This document shows, piece after piece, positions 44,464-52,795 of a DNA stretch of 64,000 nucleotides. The translations under genes and the position numbers were made by a program. The DNA comes from Planctomycetota bacterium (lineage in GTDB: Bacteria; Planctomycetota; UBA1135), in assembly GCA_024275135.1 (NCBI GenBank), contig JAJRZS010000018.1, positions 25,826 to 89,825 of the forward strand, read 5' to 3'. The notes under the pieces were generated by a model. The model made no database searches, was not told the DNA's origin, and saw only the letters and a program-made list of their open reading frames with translations. Positions within the stretch are counted from its first letter, which is position 1, and each line of letters starts with the position of its first letter.

Positions 44464-45867
44464 CTAGAACTGGAAGTAGATGAAAGGTGGATGGTCCACC
44501 CGCATGAAGGCAAAACTTAAGGCAAACAAAACTCCATAAGCAAAAGCAAAGGCCCAATTGGGTACTCGCAAAGGCTGTTCGCGGTGGCGCAGCTTGGCCG
44601 CAAGCATATGCGCCAAGTAAAGCACTGCGAACAAGAGGAACCAACTCAGTGGAAGGGTCTGCGTACCAGGGGATTGGAGAAAAGCGAAAGCCTGAATACC
44701 ATGCCAAGCATCGGCAAAGTTTTGCGCTCGAAACAGAATCCAACAAACACAGACGAACCAAAAGGTAAAGGCAATGCTGACAACAGGTTCGATTGCAGGC
44801 AATGAAAAACTTGGTTTCTTTTTACTCCAAGTGCGGTGCAAGGCCAGTGCGACTCCGTGCAAGCCGCCCCAAACCACAAAGTTCCAGGATGCTCCATGCC
44901 ATAAGCCGCCCAACAGCATGGTCAGCATGAGGTTGCGCTGGGTTGCCCATTCTCCACCCCGACTGCCACCCAAAGGAATATACAAATAATCGCGCAACCA
45001 AGTAGACAAACTAATATGCCAGCGCCGCCAAAAATCGCGAATATCCATAGCCAAATAGGGGCCGTCAAAGTTCAAGCATAAGCGGTAGCCGAGCATGGCT
45101 GCGCAAGCAATCGCCATATCGGAGTAGCCGGAGAAATCGCAATAGATTTGAACCGCATAAGCCGGGATAGCAATCCAAGCCGCACCCACCGACCAAGCAC
45201 TTGGGTCGGCAAAATAACCATCCACCATGGGAGCTAGGTTGTCGGAAATGCAGGCTTTCTTGATGAAACCACAAAGGAATAGAAATAAGGCCGGTTGCCA
45301 AGAAACGTCCGCAAAACGAGGAAGTCGCTTCAGTTGCGGAAGGAAATCGGAAGCGCGCACAATCGGACCCGCGACCAGCTGCGGGAAAAACCCCACAAAC
45401 AGTGACAAGTCCAACAAAGAACGTGTGGGTTCCAGCCGTCGATAGTAAATGTCCAAAGAGTAGGACATGGTTTGAAAGGTAAAAAAGGAAATGCCCACGG
45501 GCAGAATGATGCCCAAGGTAGGCAAGTGGGGATCAAAGCCAACGCTCTGTAAAAGAGATGCCGCAGAATGCAAAAAGAAATCGCAATACTTGAAAAAACC
45601 GAGCATGCCAAGATTCGCCACCAAGGATAGACGGAGCCAGGCTTTTCGCGATTTTTCATGACTGGCATCATGAATGCGCATGCCGGCCCAATAATCCACC
45701 AGGGTGGACCCCATAATGAGACTCAAAAAGCGCCAATCCCAAGCAGCGTAAAAAACATAGCTAGCCATTAGTAACCAAATCTTGCGGGCGCGCAAACCAC
45801 GCAACAACCAATGCACGCCGAAAACGAGCAAGAAAAAGCCGAGGAATCGGAATTCGGTAAAAATCAT
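44464..45867 (-). CDS. MBOAT-family O-acyltransferase (AlgI/DltB-like)
   Basis: The 467-residue membrane protein has about 11 to 12 helices and the MBOAT hallmarks: LPVGISFFTFQTMSYSLDIYY, GFFPQLVAGPIVR, DIRDFWRRWHISLSTWLRDYLYIPLGGSR, and the catalytic His in LGGLWHGASWNF. AlgI/DltB-type proteins pass acyl groups across the membrane onto extracytoplasmic polymers, usually working with an SGNH-like partner. Here three SGNH-like paralogues lie immediately upstream, 3 bases from this gene. The acceptor polymer is unknown. It is the last gene of the run that starts at the SDR. Confidence 0.93.
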   Translation of the reverse strand: MIFTEFRFLGFFLLVFGVHWLLRGLRARKIWLLMASYVFYAAWDWRFLSLIMGSTLVDYWAGMRIHDASHEKSRKAWLRLSLVANLGMLGFFKYCDFFLHSAASLLQSVGFDPHLPTLGIILPVGISFFTFQTMSYSLDIYYRRLEPTRSLLDLSLFVGFFPQLVAGPIVRASDFLPQLKRLPRFADVSWQPALFLFLCGFIKKACISDNLAPMVDGYFADPSAWSVGAAWIAIPAYAVQIYCDFSGYSDMAIACAAMLGYRLCLNFDGPYLAMDIRDFWRRWHISLSTWLRDYLYIPLGGSRGGEWATQRNLMLTMLLGGLWHGASWNFVVWGGLHGVALALHRTWSKKKPSFSLPAIEPVVSIAFTFWFVCVCWILFRAQNFADAWHGIQAFAFLQSPGTQTLPLSWFLLFAVLYLAHMLAAKLRHREQPLRVPNWAFAFAYGVLFALSFAFMRVDHPPFIYFQF

Positions 45868-45870
45868 GGG

Positions 45871-46902
45871 CTATTGGGGAAGGGCTTGCGTGAGCTCCTG
45901 GAATTCATGAGCAAGAAGAACGGTCATCTTTTCCGCCCCCTTGCGCGTTAGGTGGTAGGGATCAAAATGCCAACGAAGCTTGTAAAACTGGGGATAACGC
46001 TCGATATCGTCAAAGGCAATGAGTTGAATTTGGCCAGCCTTAGCCAGCTGACGCCAACCAGACAGGCGGTCGAGATTGGGATGCAGCCACCAAATTAGGC
46101 GCACTCCCCTTTCCTGAGCCATTTCTTCCATTGCTTGCACCATGCGGGATTGTAATGGTGAGGGCGGCCCACCGTCCCCCTCTTTGCTGAGATGAGGGCG
46201 TGCGCCCCACAACAAGCGCGGGTCTTGGAGAAATTCTTCCCGCTGCTTAAGTGCATTTTCATCCGCCGTACTCATCTCCAGAGGTACATAACCCCGTCTG
46301 CCTTGGCCAAAAACGCTTGGATTGGAAAATGCCAATCCTTCTCCACGGATTGTTTTTGCCAGCCATTCTGATCCTTCACCAATATGGAAAAAATGCATGA
46401 CGGCATGGCGTAAATGGCGCTGAAATAAAGACCACTTCTCCGCCCACACTTGGTCGCTGCGCAAGACCTCTGCTAATAAAAACATGCTGACATGAAAGCC
46501 ATGCCATTCAACCCGACGCTTGCCGAAGTCGTTGACCTCGGCATTTTTCATCTGCAGTTCGGCCGGTAAGGCTTCCACCACACACCAGCGCAGATGCGCG
46601 GTAGATTTGGCCAAGACCCGTTCCAACAAATACATTTCTTCGGCCAAGGTCATGCCTGGAGCACCAAGGTTCACCGCGCGCAGGCCAGGCTCCAACTGTC
46701 GTTCTTGATCGAAAATCACAGGATCGATCTGCCGGAAAACATGACTGGAGCCAAGAAACACCACATCAACCTCGTCGGCAATGGATTCAAACCATTCCAA
46801 TTTCAAACGCTCCGGCACCAAAGCGTCCACAGCCACCGAGCTAAGAGCAAAGCCCAGAACGAAGCAAACGCCCAAACCACAGCGAGAGAAAAACAAATTC
46901 AC
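45871..46902 (-). CDS. SGNH-like protein, paralogue 1 (next to MBOAT)
   Basis: The 343-residue protein has an N-terminal signal/anchor (about 7-28) and an SGNH-hydrolase-like core. The nucleophile block reads VDVVFLGSSHVFRQIDP (GSSH in place of GDS), then NLGAPGMTLAEEMYLL. The C-terminal Asp-His block is WHFDPYHLTRKGAEKM. The overall plan recalls DltD/AlgJ-type partners of MBOAT proteins, which finish acyl transfer outside the membrane. It is clearly a paralogue of the next two genes, sharing FDQER, EEMYLL, VVEALP, NDFG-RR-EWH and WWLHPNLDR-SGW. Its start overlaps the stop of paralogue 2 by ATGA. Confidence 0.8.
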   Translation of the reverse strand: MNLFFSRCGLGVCFVLGFALSSVAVDALVPERLKLEWFESIADEVDVVFLGSSHVFRQIDPVIFDQERQLEPGLRAVNLGAPGMTLAEEMYLLERVLAKSTAHLRWCVVEALPAELQMKNAEVNDFGKRRVEWHGFHVSMFLLAEVLRSDQVWAEKWSLFQRHLRHAVMHFFHIGEGSEWLAKTIRGEGLAFSNPSVFGQGRRGYVPLEMSTADENALKQREEFLQDPRLLWGARPHLSKEGDGGPPSPLQSRMVQAMEEMAQERGVRLIWWLHPNLDRLSGWRQLAKAGQIQLIAFDDIERYPQFYKLRWHFDPYHLTRKGAEKMTVLLAHEFQELTQALPQ

Positions 46903-47927
46903 TGCGCTTTCTCCCCGGTAATCTGCAAAAAATCTTGAGCGAACGCACGCGTCATGAGGGTGGAACCTTTTTTGTTCAGGTGGAAACGATCAAAACGCCA
47001 CTCCACTTGGTAAAACTCAGGAAATCGAGCAGGATCGTCATAGGCCAGCAAATGCGAAATAGCGCCATCCGCAAGTAGCTGACGCCAACCCGAAATGCGC
47101 TCTAAATTGGGGTGAATCCACCAAATCAGACCAACGCCCTCTGCGCTAGCCCGCGCTTCCATTCGCCGCACGGTCTCACGCAAAAAATCGTCAGCAGCTC
47201 CCCCATCTCCGGCTTGCAGCAAAGCCGATCCCGCCTGCAAAACCTGTTGCGGGTGTTGCACAAAAGCTTTGTGCATTTTTCTTGAACGCTGGCTGGCGGT
47301 CGCCAATTGCAAGGGCAGGTAACCATCGCCACGAGGCCCGAGCCCGGACAAATCAAAGGCAGCCAAAGGATCTTCCCCCCAAGCATGAAGGAAATCCGGG
47401 CCACGCGCGAGATTCAACAGCCGATGTAAACAATGCTCGCCATGGCGTCGGATTAAATCCCATTTTTCCGGCCATGGTCGCTGCTCCTGCCAAACAGCGC
47501 GCAGGATGAGCCAAGTGGTGGCAACATCATGCCATTCGATGCGACGAATGCCAAAATCGTTTTCATTTTGCAACTCAGTGGAAAACGGCAAAGCTTCCAC
47601 CACCACCCATTCCAACTGCTGAGGATGTTCATCCAAGATACGGTCAAGCAAATACATCTCTTCGGTCAGACTCATACCCAAGGCCCCCATGTTGATGGCG
47701 TGAAAAGAGTCATTGCGGATCCCACGTTCTTGGTCGAAAACCAGTGGATCGAACTGCTTGTAAACATGGCTGGAGCCAAGAAACACCACGTCGACATCCT
47801 GGGCTAATCGATGAAACCAAGTGATTTTCATGCGCTCGGGCAACCCCTCATGAATCCAAGCTGCGGTAAGGCCAAAGCCACAGCAGAAAAAGGCCACGCC
47901 AAGGACTCCACGCAATAAGGCCCGCAT
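46899..47927 (-). CDS. SGNH-like protein, paralogue 2
   Basis: The 342-residue protein is collinear with its neighbours: anchor helix (about 4-22), FLGSSHVYKQFDPLVFDQERG, NMGALGMSLTEEMYLL, VVVEALPFS, LIWWIHPNLERISGWRQL, and FDRFHLNKKGSTLM. ATG 47927 is preferred to the in-frame upstream start because it has AGGAG about 8 nt before it and lies one base after the stop of paralogue 3. The retained Ser and Asp-His residues argue for a working enzyme rather than a decayed copy. Confidence 0.78.
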   Translation of the reverse strand: MRALLRGVLGVAFFCCGFGLTAAWIHEGLPERMKITWFHRLAQDVDVVFLGSSHVYKQFDPLVFDQERGIRNDSFHAINMGALGMSLTEEMYLLDRILDEHPQQLEWVVVEALPFSTELQNENDFGIRRIEWHDVATTWLILRAVWQEQRPWPEKWDLIRRHGEHCLHRLLNLARGPDFLHAWGEDPLAAFDLSGLGPRGDGYLPLQLATASQRSRKMHKAFVQHPQQVLQAGSALLQAGDGGAADDFLRETVRRMEARASAEGVGLIWWIHPNLERISGWRQLLADGAISHLLAYDDPARFPEFYQVEWRFDRFHLNKKGSTLMTRAFAQDFLQITGEKAQ

Positions 47928-47928
47928 C

Positions 47929-48933
47929 TCAGGGCTCCTGCACTTGTTGTAAAAACTCACGAGCCAAAACGCGACTTAGCCGCTCCGACCCAGCGGAATT
48001 CAGATGGTACAAATCAAAATGCCATCGCACTTTGTAGAAATCTGGATAGCACTCGGGGTCATCGAAAGCTATGAGATGTTGAATGGTTCCGTCCGCGAAT
48101 AAATGATGCCAACCCGAGGTGCGGCCCAGATTGGGATGCAACCACCATAGGACTTTCACCCCCTCTCCCGCCGCCCAGGCTTCCACCTGCTCAGCCATGT
48201 TTCTTAAAGCAGGAGGTGGCGCTTCGCCTAGACCAATTTGGGGAAGGCGTTGGCGTGCAGCGAACAATTGGTGTGGATCTTGCAAAAACTGCGCATGGTT
48301 TTTCTGCCCCTTTTCTCCGGCGGTTTCCAAGCGCAGCGGACGATATCCGGTGCGTGGTTTCTTGATTTCTGGATAATAAGCTGTTGGCCCCTGCAACAAC
48401 CAACGCACAGCATCCACCCCCCGCGCCAAGTGCAAACTTTGTCGCCAGCCATGTTGAAGGTGACGCCAACACAAGGACTTTTTCTCTGCCCAAGGCAAAT
48501 CACTTCGCAAAATTTGTTGCATCATAAAATAGGTAATTCCCGGTTGATGCCATTCCACACGGCGCGCCCCAAAATCATTTTTGGTCTCCCGCTGCATGCC
48601 AATATCCCAGGGCAAAGCTTCCACCACCAACCAGCGCACATCGGGCCGAAGCTGCAAAATTTTTTGCACCAAATACATCTCTTCGCCAACCTCCATCGCC
48701 GGAGCACCAAGATTAACCGAACGGCTTTGGCCAACCACACCACGCTCTTGGTCGAAAACATCCGGACTGATTTGATGGAGGACATGACTGGAACCCAAAA
48801 AAACGACATCCACCGGCTGCTCTAACTTTTGCAGCCAAGCCAACTCCAAGCGCGGTGGGGTGCACAGCCCCAAAACCCATTCTGTGCAGGAGAATCCACA
48901 GACAAACAAGAGCAAGGGGGGGAACCAACGCAT
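47929..48933 (-). CDS. SGNH-like protein, paralogue 3
   Basis: The 334-residue member of the tandem triplet has FLGSSHVLHQISPDVFDQERG, NLGAPAMEVGEEMYLV, VVEALPWDIGM, VLWWLHPNLGRTSGWHHL and FDLYHLNSAGSERLS. ATG 48933 starts 5 bases after the DUF819 stop (TAG, 48939-48941); an in-frame start at 48978 would overlap that gene. It has diverged most in the central region, which suggests different donors, acceptors or positions on a polymer among the three copies. Confidence 0.78.
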   Translation of the reverse strand: MRWFPPLLLFVCGFSCTEWVLGLCTPPRLELAWLQKLEQPVDVVFLGSSHVLHQISPDVFDQERGVVGQSRSVNLGAPAMEVGEEMYLVQKILQLRPDVRWLVVEALPWDIGMQRETKNDFGARRVEWHQPGITYFMMQQILRSDLPWAEKKSLCWRHLQHGWRQSLHLARGVDAVRWLLQGPTAYYPEIKKPRTGYRPLRLETAGEKGQKNHAQFLQDPHQLFAARQRLPQIGLGEAPPPALRNMAEQVEAWAAGEGVKVLWWLHPNLGRTSGWHHLFADGTIQHLIAFDDPECYPDFYKVRWHFDLYHLNSAGSERLSRVLAREFLQQVQEP

Positions 48934-48938
48934 GGGGC

Positions 48939-50177
48939 CTAGAGCGGGGCGGCTACCCATTCCAACAAAAAGGAGCAAGCAATACCGGCCAAAGTTCCTA
49001 ATAAATAGCCTGCTACGGCAAGCAAGGCTCCGACTGGGGCCAAAGCCGGATGGAAAGCACTAGCCACCACCGGAGCGGAAGCTGCACCGCCAATATTGGC
49101 TTTGGAGCCAACGGCCAAAAAGAAAATGGGGGCTTTCAGCCAACGCCGCAGCCCCAACATCAAGCAGGCATGCAGCAGCATCCACACCGCACCCACCACC
49201 ACCAAGCCAAGGTTTTCTGGTTTTGCTACTTCCGAAAACTCGGCCTTGGCACCGATGGTGGTGACCAAAAGATAAAGAAAAACAGAACCGACTTTGCTCG
49301 CCCCCGCTCCTTCCAATTTGCGCATCGGAGTGAAGGAGAGTCCCAGCCCGAAGAAGGAAACCAAAAGCACTACCCAAGTAAATTCCTTGATGTACCTGCC
49401 CACCACTGGCAAGCCATCGAGTACCCAAAGATTGAGATGAGAAGCCAAGGCGGTAGCCACCACCGCCCCCCCCAGACCCAGTGCGCAAATCATCAACAAG
49501 GAACCTAGGTCGGTCGGCCGCGAGACTTCCGCCTCATAGGCTTCGACGCGCCTGCGCACCTCATCTAAGCTTTCGCGATTGGCACCAATGCGGGCGTCAG
49601 CTTTCTGTTCGCGGCCTGCGAACCAAAGTAAAACAGCCATCCACACATTGGCCACGGCGACATCCACCACAATGATGGCGCCCATCACCGCGGGGCCAGC
49701 GCCCGCATGCTCCTGTAGAGCAATCATGTTGGCGCCACCGCCAATCCATGACCCGGCAAGCGCCGACAAACCGCGCCAGGCCTGATCGAGGGAGTCGGCT
49801 GGGATGAGTCCTTTACATAGAAACAAGGCCAGTGGCCCGGCGACGACGATGGTTAAAGTGGCGCCCAGAAACATGATGACCGCATGACGCCCGAGCTTCA
49901 AAATCCCCGCCACGTCTACGGCCAAAGTAAGCAACAACAAACTAGCGGGAAGCAGCCATGTTTTTACGAAGTCATAAAGTGGACTGGAAAGAGGCAGGAT
50001 GCCTGAATTGGAAAGTAAGGTGGGCACAAAATAAGCAAAAACCAATAACGGAATCACGCGAAAAAGTTTTTGCAAGCGCGGATGCGCATGCATCCAAAAC
50101 AACAAGGCCAAGAAGCCGAGCAGAACCGCGAGGACCTGCATCGGCTCCTGGATAACAGCGGCCGGCAAGACAGCCAT
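48939..50177 (-). CDS. DUF819-family membrane protein
   Basis: The 412-residue protein has about 10 to 11 hydrophobic helices in the DUF819 (YjcL-like) pattern, including GLSALAGSWIGGGANMIALQEHAG and an FLAVGSKANIGGAASAPVVASAFHPALAPVGALLAVAGYLLGT block repeated in two halves. The internal repeat and Gly-rich re-entrant loops suggest a secondary transporter, but no substrate is known. It starts directly after the stop of the small unknown gene (TAA then ATG) and is followed 5 bases on by the SGNH triplet. Confidence 0.86.
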   Translation of the reverse strand: MAVLPAAVIQEPMQVLAVLLGFLALLFWMHAHPRLQKLFRVIPLLVFAYFVPTLLSNSGILPLSSPLYDFVKTWLLPASLLLLTLAVDVAGILKLGRHAVIMFLGATLTIVVAGPLALFLCKGLIPADSLDQAWRGLSALAGSWIGGGANMIALQEHAGAGPAVMGAIIVVDVAVANVWMAVLLWFAGREQKADARIGANRESLDEVRRRVEAYEAEVSRPTDLGSLLMICALGLGGAVVATALASHLNLWVLDGLPVVGRYIKEFTWVVLLVSFFGLGLSFTPMRKLEGAGASKVGSVFLYLLVTTIGAKAEFSEVAKPENLGLVVVGAVWMLLHACLMLGLRRWLKAPIFFLAVGSKANIGGAASAPVVASAFHPALAPVGALLAVAGYLLGTLAGIACSFLLEWVAAPL

Positions 50178-50636
50178 TTAGTTTTGCGGGAAGTCTGGCG
50201 GCGGCGGCATGGCACCTGGATCCCCCGGTGGAGGACTTCCTTGCTTTTGCGCTTGGATGTGATCCAAAGTATGCACCGGATACTCCACAGGTGCCCCATC
50301 CAAAACCAAACGGAAGGTGTAAGTACCAAACTCTTCAAAGGGCATGCCCGCCAAGCGAATGACCGCGCGCGCTTTGGCCTGACGGTCAGCAAGGGTAACG
50401 GGCGGCAGTTTCATGTTTTGCGCCTTGCCGCTGGGGGCTTCGATTTGCAGCCCAACTTCATAATCGCCGAGACCATCACTCAGCCCCAAGGCCACGCAAA
50501 GCATGGGCAAACGGCCAGGAAGTTCGACGGAAGCCAGAGAATCGAACAAGCCAATCATGCATAGCTTGCCGGTTTCATCGCGAAAGGCATGGTCGCAAAC
50601 ATGCAGCCATTCAAGGGTAGGGAGAGGTTTACTCAT
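50178..50636 (-). CDS. Small cytosolic protein resembling DUF6941
   Basis: The 152-residue protein has no signal peptide. The pattern WLHVCDHAFRDETGKLCMIGLFDSLASVELPGRLPMLCVALGL recalls DUF6941, whose function is unknown. The C-terminal tail is Pro-rich (SPPPGDPGAMPPPPDF). ATG 50636 gives the usual start and overlaps the SDR stop by 8 bases; the longer frame to 50756 lies inside the SDR gene. Confidence 0.65.
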   Translation of the reverse strand: MSKPLPTLEWLHVCDHAFRDETGKLCMIGLFDSLASVELPGRLPMLCVALGLSDGLGDYEVGLQIEAPSGKAQNMKLPPVTLADRQAKARAVIRLAGMPFEEFGTYTFRLVLDGAPVEYPVHTLDHIQAQKQGSPPPGDPGAMPPPPDFPQN

Positions 50637-51408
50637 GGTTGGTAGGTTGGCGGTGGACGATGCCGCAAGTAGCCTGATCCGTGGGCAACAAGAGGATTTC
50701 TGCTGCGTTGACATGGGCTGGGCGAGAAGCCACCCAAACCACGGTTGCGGCAACATCGGCCGCAGACAAAGGGGTCATGTGTTGATAGGTTTTTTCGGCG
50801 CGTTGGTGGTCGCCATGAAAACGCACTTGACTAAATTCCGTGTGCACTAAACCCGGGTCGACCGTGCTCACGCGCACTCCAGTGCCATTCAGATCCATGC
50901 GCAAGCCCTGAGTGATGGCATGAACCGCATGCTTGCTAGCACAGTACACAGCGCCACCTGGATACACTTCACGGCCCGCAATCGAACCGATGTTGATGAT
51001 TTGCCCGCGCTTGCGCGCCACCATGGCCGGAGCCAAAGTGCGGGTGACATGCAATAAGCCCTTGACATTGGTATCCAACATCTCATCCCAATCGGCATAA
51101 CGGCCCTCTTGGATTGGCTCCAAACCACGGGAAAGCCCAGCGTTGTTAATTAAAATGTCAACCTCGGCCCACGGGCCCTCCAAAGTGCCAAGACTTTGTT
51201 CCACCGCCGCCAAATCACGCACATCCAATTCCAGGGTGAGGACTTCGGCGCCTTTGGCCTGCAGCTGCGTTGCCAATTGCTGCAGGCGCTCCACCCGACG
51301 CGCGGCCAGAATCAGGCGCACCGCACTGCCAGCAAAAGCGAGAGCACAGGCTTCCCCAATGCCCGAGGAGGAACCAGTGATGAGTACAGTCTGCTGAGAG
51401 AAGGTCAT
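50629..51408 (-). CDS. Short-chain dehydrogenase/reductase (YdfG-like)
   Basis: The 259-residue SDR has the cofactor motif TGSSSGIGEACA, an AARR motif suggesting NADP(H), NNAGLSRG, GSIAGREVYPGGAVYCASKHAV with the catalytic Ser-Tyr-Lys, and DPGLVHTEFS. It is closest in pattern to YdfG-type 3-hydroxy acid or serine dehydrogenases. It leads the minus-strand run that ends with MBOAT; whether its activity belongs to that system is unknown. It diverges from the Tat oxidoreductase with 40 bases between starts. Confidence 0.9.
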   Translation of the reverse strand: MTFSQQTVLITGSSSGIGEACALAFAGSAVRLILAARRVERLQQLATQLQAKGAEVLTLELDVRDLAAVEQSLGTLEGPWAEVDILINNAGLSRGLEPIQEGRYADWDEMLDTNVKGLLHVTRTLAPAMVARKRGQIINIGSIAGREVYPGGAVYCASKHAVHAITQGLRMDLNGTGVRVSTVDPGLVHTEFSQVRFHGDHQRAEKTYQHMTPLSAADVAATVVWVASRPAHVNAAEILLLPTDQATCGIVHRQPTNHE

Positions 51409-51434
51409 GGGAGGAAAAAACTGCGCCGCAAGGA

Positions 51435-51440
51435 TACCGT
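51435..51440 (+). promoter_or_regulatory. Possible -10 element (TACCGT) for the Tat oxidoreductase
   Basis: TACCGT ends 8 nt before ATG 51449, with no Shine-Dalgarno in the gap. The opposite-strand SDR promoter must overlap this site. Confidence 0.3.
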
Positions 51441-51448
51441 CGTCCTTG

Positions 51449-52795
51449 ATGACCTCCTACCTCACCCGCCGCGACTTCCTTGCTCTTGCTGCCGCTGCCA
51501 GTGCCGGCCTTGCGGTCAGCTGCCAACTGCCACCCCGCAAACGCCCTGGTTACCCATTGCAATACGCAGCCATTGGCGTGGGCGGCATGGGCGCCACTGA
51601 CCTCAACCAAATCAGCGCACACCCAGAAGTTGAGGTGGTGGCCCTTTGTGATGTCGATGCCGACAACCTGGCCAAAGCCTCTGCGCTTCATCCCGCCGCC
51701 AAGGTTTATCGGGATTGGCGCTGCTTGCTGCAGGAACAGCGTCACCGCCTGGACGCCGTTTCCGTCACCACTCCCGACCACATGCATGCGCCGATTGCTC
51801 TCACTGCCATGGCCTTAGGGTTGCATGTGTATTGTCAAAAGCCTCTCACCCATACAGTGATGGAAGCACGCCAAATGGCAGAAGTGGCTGTCCGCAAAAA
51901 AGTGGTGACGCAAATGGGCATTCAAAACCGCGCTGCTGCCCCTTATCGCCAAGCCCTGCAAATCTTTCAGCAAGACCTTTGCGGCCCCATCGAAGAAGTG
52001 CATGTTTGGACCGACCGTCCCTCGGGTTGGTGGCCGCAAAACACCCCCCGTCCCCAAGACCAAGACCCCGTCCCCGCAAGTCTGGATTGGGATTTATGGC
52101 TTGGCGTCGCTCCGGAACGCCCGTACAAAAAAGGCGCCTATCATCCTTTTGTCTGGCGCGGCCGCAAAGATTTCGGTACCGGTGCGCAAGGCGACATGGC
52201 TTGCCATTTGATGGATCCCGCCCTTTGGTTTTTGGGTTTATCCGCTCCCACTCAAGTGCGATCGGAAGGGCCGAAACCTTTGGCTGACAGTTTCCCCGAG
52301 TGGTCGCATATCCAATATCAGTTTCCACCTACAACAAAAACCCATGCTCGAGGCGTGGAATTGCACTGGTATGACGGCGGCCAACGCCCCAGCGAAGCTT
52401 TGCAACGATTTGGCATTGCCGACCCTTATGCCAACGCCAGCTTATTCCTCGGCAAGTCGGGGGCCCTGCTAGTTAGCCCCTATGAACCTTGTCGCTTCTT
52501 CTTGCCCGAGCAGGCGGAGGTCAAGCTGACCATGCCCGAGGTCGAGGTTGGCAACCATTGGCACCAGTGGGTGGATGCCTGCTTTGGCCGCCAACAAACC
52601 GATGCTCCCTTTGCTTACGCAGCTTTGCTCACGGAAGTTGCCCTGCTCGGCAACATCGCTCTGGAATTCCCCCAACAAAACCTGCATTGGAACTCGAGCC
52701 TGATGCGCTTTGCCGCACGACCCGACGTCGACGCCTTGCTCCAGCCCCATTACCGCGCTGGTTGGGAACTGCGAAGCGGAAACACAAGGCTATAA
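51449..52795 (+). CDS. Tat-secreted Gfo/Idh/MocA oxidoreductase (lipoprotein)
   Basis: The 448-residue protein carries a twin-arginine signal (LTRRDFLALAAAASAG) running into a lipobox (LAVSC), so a folded cofactor-loaded enzyme is exported and probably lipid-anchored. The Rossmann motif AAIGVGGMG, the YCQKPLTHTVMEARQMA segment and a C-terminal domain (GAQGDMACHLMDPALWFL) place it in the secreted Gfo/Idh/MocA group common in Planctomycetota. Such enzymes act on sugars or aminosugars with a tightly bound NAD. It is unlinked to the cluster at 34629-41300 but may act in the same type of chemistry. It overlaps thrS by 6 bases. Confidence 0.92.
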   Translation: MTSYLTRRDFLALAAAASAGLAVSCQLPPRKRPGYPLQYAAIGVGGMGATDLNQISAHPEVEVVALCDVDADNLAKASALHPAAKVYRDWRCLLQEQRHRLDAVSVTTPDHMHAPIALTAMALGLHVYCQKPLTHTVMEARQMAEVAVRKKVVTQMGIQNRAAAPYRQALQIFQQDLCGPIEEVHVWTDRPSGWWPQNTPRPQDQDPVPASLDWDLWLGVAPERPYKKGAYHPFVWRGRKDFGTGAQGDMACHLMDPALWFLGLSAPTQVRSEGPKPLADSFPEWSHIQYQFPPTTKTHARGVELHWYDGGQRPSEALQRFGIADPYANASLFLGKSGALLVSPYEPCRFFLPEQAEVKLTMPEVEVGNHWHQWVDACFGRQQTDAPFAYAALLTEVALLGNIALEFPQQNLHWNSSLMRFAARPDVDALLQPHYRAGWELRSGNTRL

